Of a stretch of 64,000 nt of DNA, positions 63,544 to 64,000 are shown piece after piece. Below the pieces are notes generated by a model. It did not search any database. It saw only the letters and a list, made by a program, of their open reading frames with translations, and had not been told where the DNA came from. How positions within the stretch are numbered: position 1 is the first letter of the stretch; each line of letters starts with the position of its first letter. This stretch comes from an uncultured Christensenellaceae bacterium. Its GTDB lineage: Bacteria > Bacillota > Clostridia > Christensenellales > CAG-314. The stretch covers positions 1 to 64,000 of the forward strand of contig CAJUIZ010000005.1 of NCBI GenBank assembly GCA_910586625.1, given 5' to 3'. Position numbers and translations under genes: made by a program.

Positions 63544-64000
63544 ATGATTTTAGCAGGCGATTTTAGAAAGGGAGTAACGTTTGTTTATAATAACGGTATT
63601 TACGTAATAGTCGACTTCCAACACGTTAAACCGGGTAAAGGTGCCGCGTTTGTAAGGACGAAGATTAAAAACGTCGTTACCGGAGCTGTGAGAGAAGAAA
63701 CGTTTAACCCTTCGGAAAAGTACGAACTTGCCAAGATAGAAAATAAGGAAATGGAATACCTTTACTGTGACGGCGAGATTTATTACTTTATGGACAGCGA
63801 GACCTACGATCAAGTTCCCTTGAACAAGAGTCAGGTTGAAGACGCGTTGCAGTTCTTGAAGGAAAATATGACTGCGACAATCAAATTTTATAAGGGAGAA
63901 GCTTTCTCTGTCGAGCCGCCTAACTTCGTCGTTCTTCAAGTAGTCAACTGTGAGCCTGCGGTTGCCGGAAACACGGCGACAAACGCAACTAAACCCGCCA
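63544..64000 (+). CDS. efp: Elongation factor P, 3' end beyond window
   Basis: Relieves ribosome stalling at polyproline. The 152 visible residues cover the KOW-like domain I with the tip lysine in HVKPGKGAAFVRTKIKN near 27-43 (Lys in PGKG), domain II (YLYCDGEIYYFMDSETYDQ near 73-91) and the start of domain III. AGGAGG lies 8-9 bp before ATG 63544. The frame is open to the last base, where about 30 residues are still missing. Confidence 0.97.
   Translation, partial: MILAGDFRKGVTFVYNNGIYVIVDFQHVKPGKGAAFVRTKIKNVVTGAVREETFNPSEKYELAKIENKEMEYLYCDGEIYYFMDSETYDQVPLNKSQVEDALQFLKENMTATIKFYKGEAFSVEPPNFVVLQVVNCEPAVAGNTATNATKPA

Noticed and set aside
1..64000. CRISPR array, prophage, integrase or transposase genes
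   Set aside because: No regularly spaced repeats and no phage or recombinase proteins were found on either strand. The only mobile-element candidate is the non-coding inverted-repeat element at 17122-17251.

Overview
The window reads as a chromosomal segment of a fermentative Gram-positive bacterium of the Bacillota, most likely class Clostridia. Three things support this. The gene order closely follows two Bacillus subtilis core regions: rsmD-coaD-ylbJ-tmcAL-yceD-rpmF, and rnc-smc-ftsY-ylxM-ffh through topA-trmFO-hslVU, rpsB-tsf-pyrH-frr-uppS-cdsA-dxr-rseP to rimP-nusA-ylxR-ylxQ-infB-rbfA-truB-ribF. Promoters are of the TTGACA-17-TATAAT type. A Pta-AckA acetate pathway is present. The family or genus cannot be fixed from the sequence. 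The genetic code is standard: TGA ends several intact genes such as topA and ispG.

Layout. 1-575: three tRNA genes (Lys, Leu, Gly), two terminator hairpins and scrambled tRNA-like debris. 755-4091: small accessory genes (a broken Nudix hydrolase, an acetyltransferase, a HAD nucleotidase, an unknown protein, RdgB and a PH-like membrane protein). 4158-12649: alanine racemase, RsmD-CoaD, DAHP synthase, YlbJ-like and TmcAL on the minus strand, then Pta-AckA and YceD-L32. 12860-18238: RNase III, SMC and FtsY, with a 130-bp inverted-repeat element between the last two. 18243-21339: an accessory insert with a membrane protein and a TetR-controlled ABC transporter. 21553-27418: SRP and ribosome maturation (YlxM, Ffh, S16, KhpA, RimM, TrmD, RbgA, RNase HII, YraN, L19). 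27504-37827: DNA uptake and topology (ComM, DprA, TopA), TrmFO, the HslVU protease, AspRS and RseC. 37814-43246: thioredoxin, an Rrf2-NifS-NifU iron-sulfur module, RuvX, DUF1292 and an HtrA-type lipoprotein. 43498-53703: S2-Ts-UMP kinase-RRF, the isoprenoid/phospholipid genes UppS-CdsA-Dxr-RseP-IspG, and a polymerase-less PolC relative. 53725-64000: the RimP-NusA-IF2-RbfA-NrnA-TruB-RibF transcription/translation operon, endonuclease IV, an M24 peptidase and the start of EF-P.

Most genes sit in tight co-directional operons with 1-40 bp overlaps. The operons join ribosome production, tRNA modification, chromosome segregation and membrane-lipid synthesis. Regulatory DNA is unusually readable: many promoters with exact 17-bp spacing, factor-independent terminators and structured leaders before rpsB and rimP.

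The most notable observation is the gene at 52063-53703. It occupies the canonical polC locus but keeps only the PolC N-terminal region, the OB fold and an exonuclease fold whose four catalytic acidic residues are all replaced. It has no PHP or polymerase domains. A second general feature is a group of genes whose -10 box lies 6-11 bp before the start codon with no Shine-Dalgarno sequence, which points to leaderless or nearly leaderless mRNAs. No CRISPR array, prophage or transposase gene was seen.
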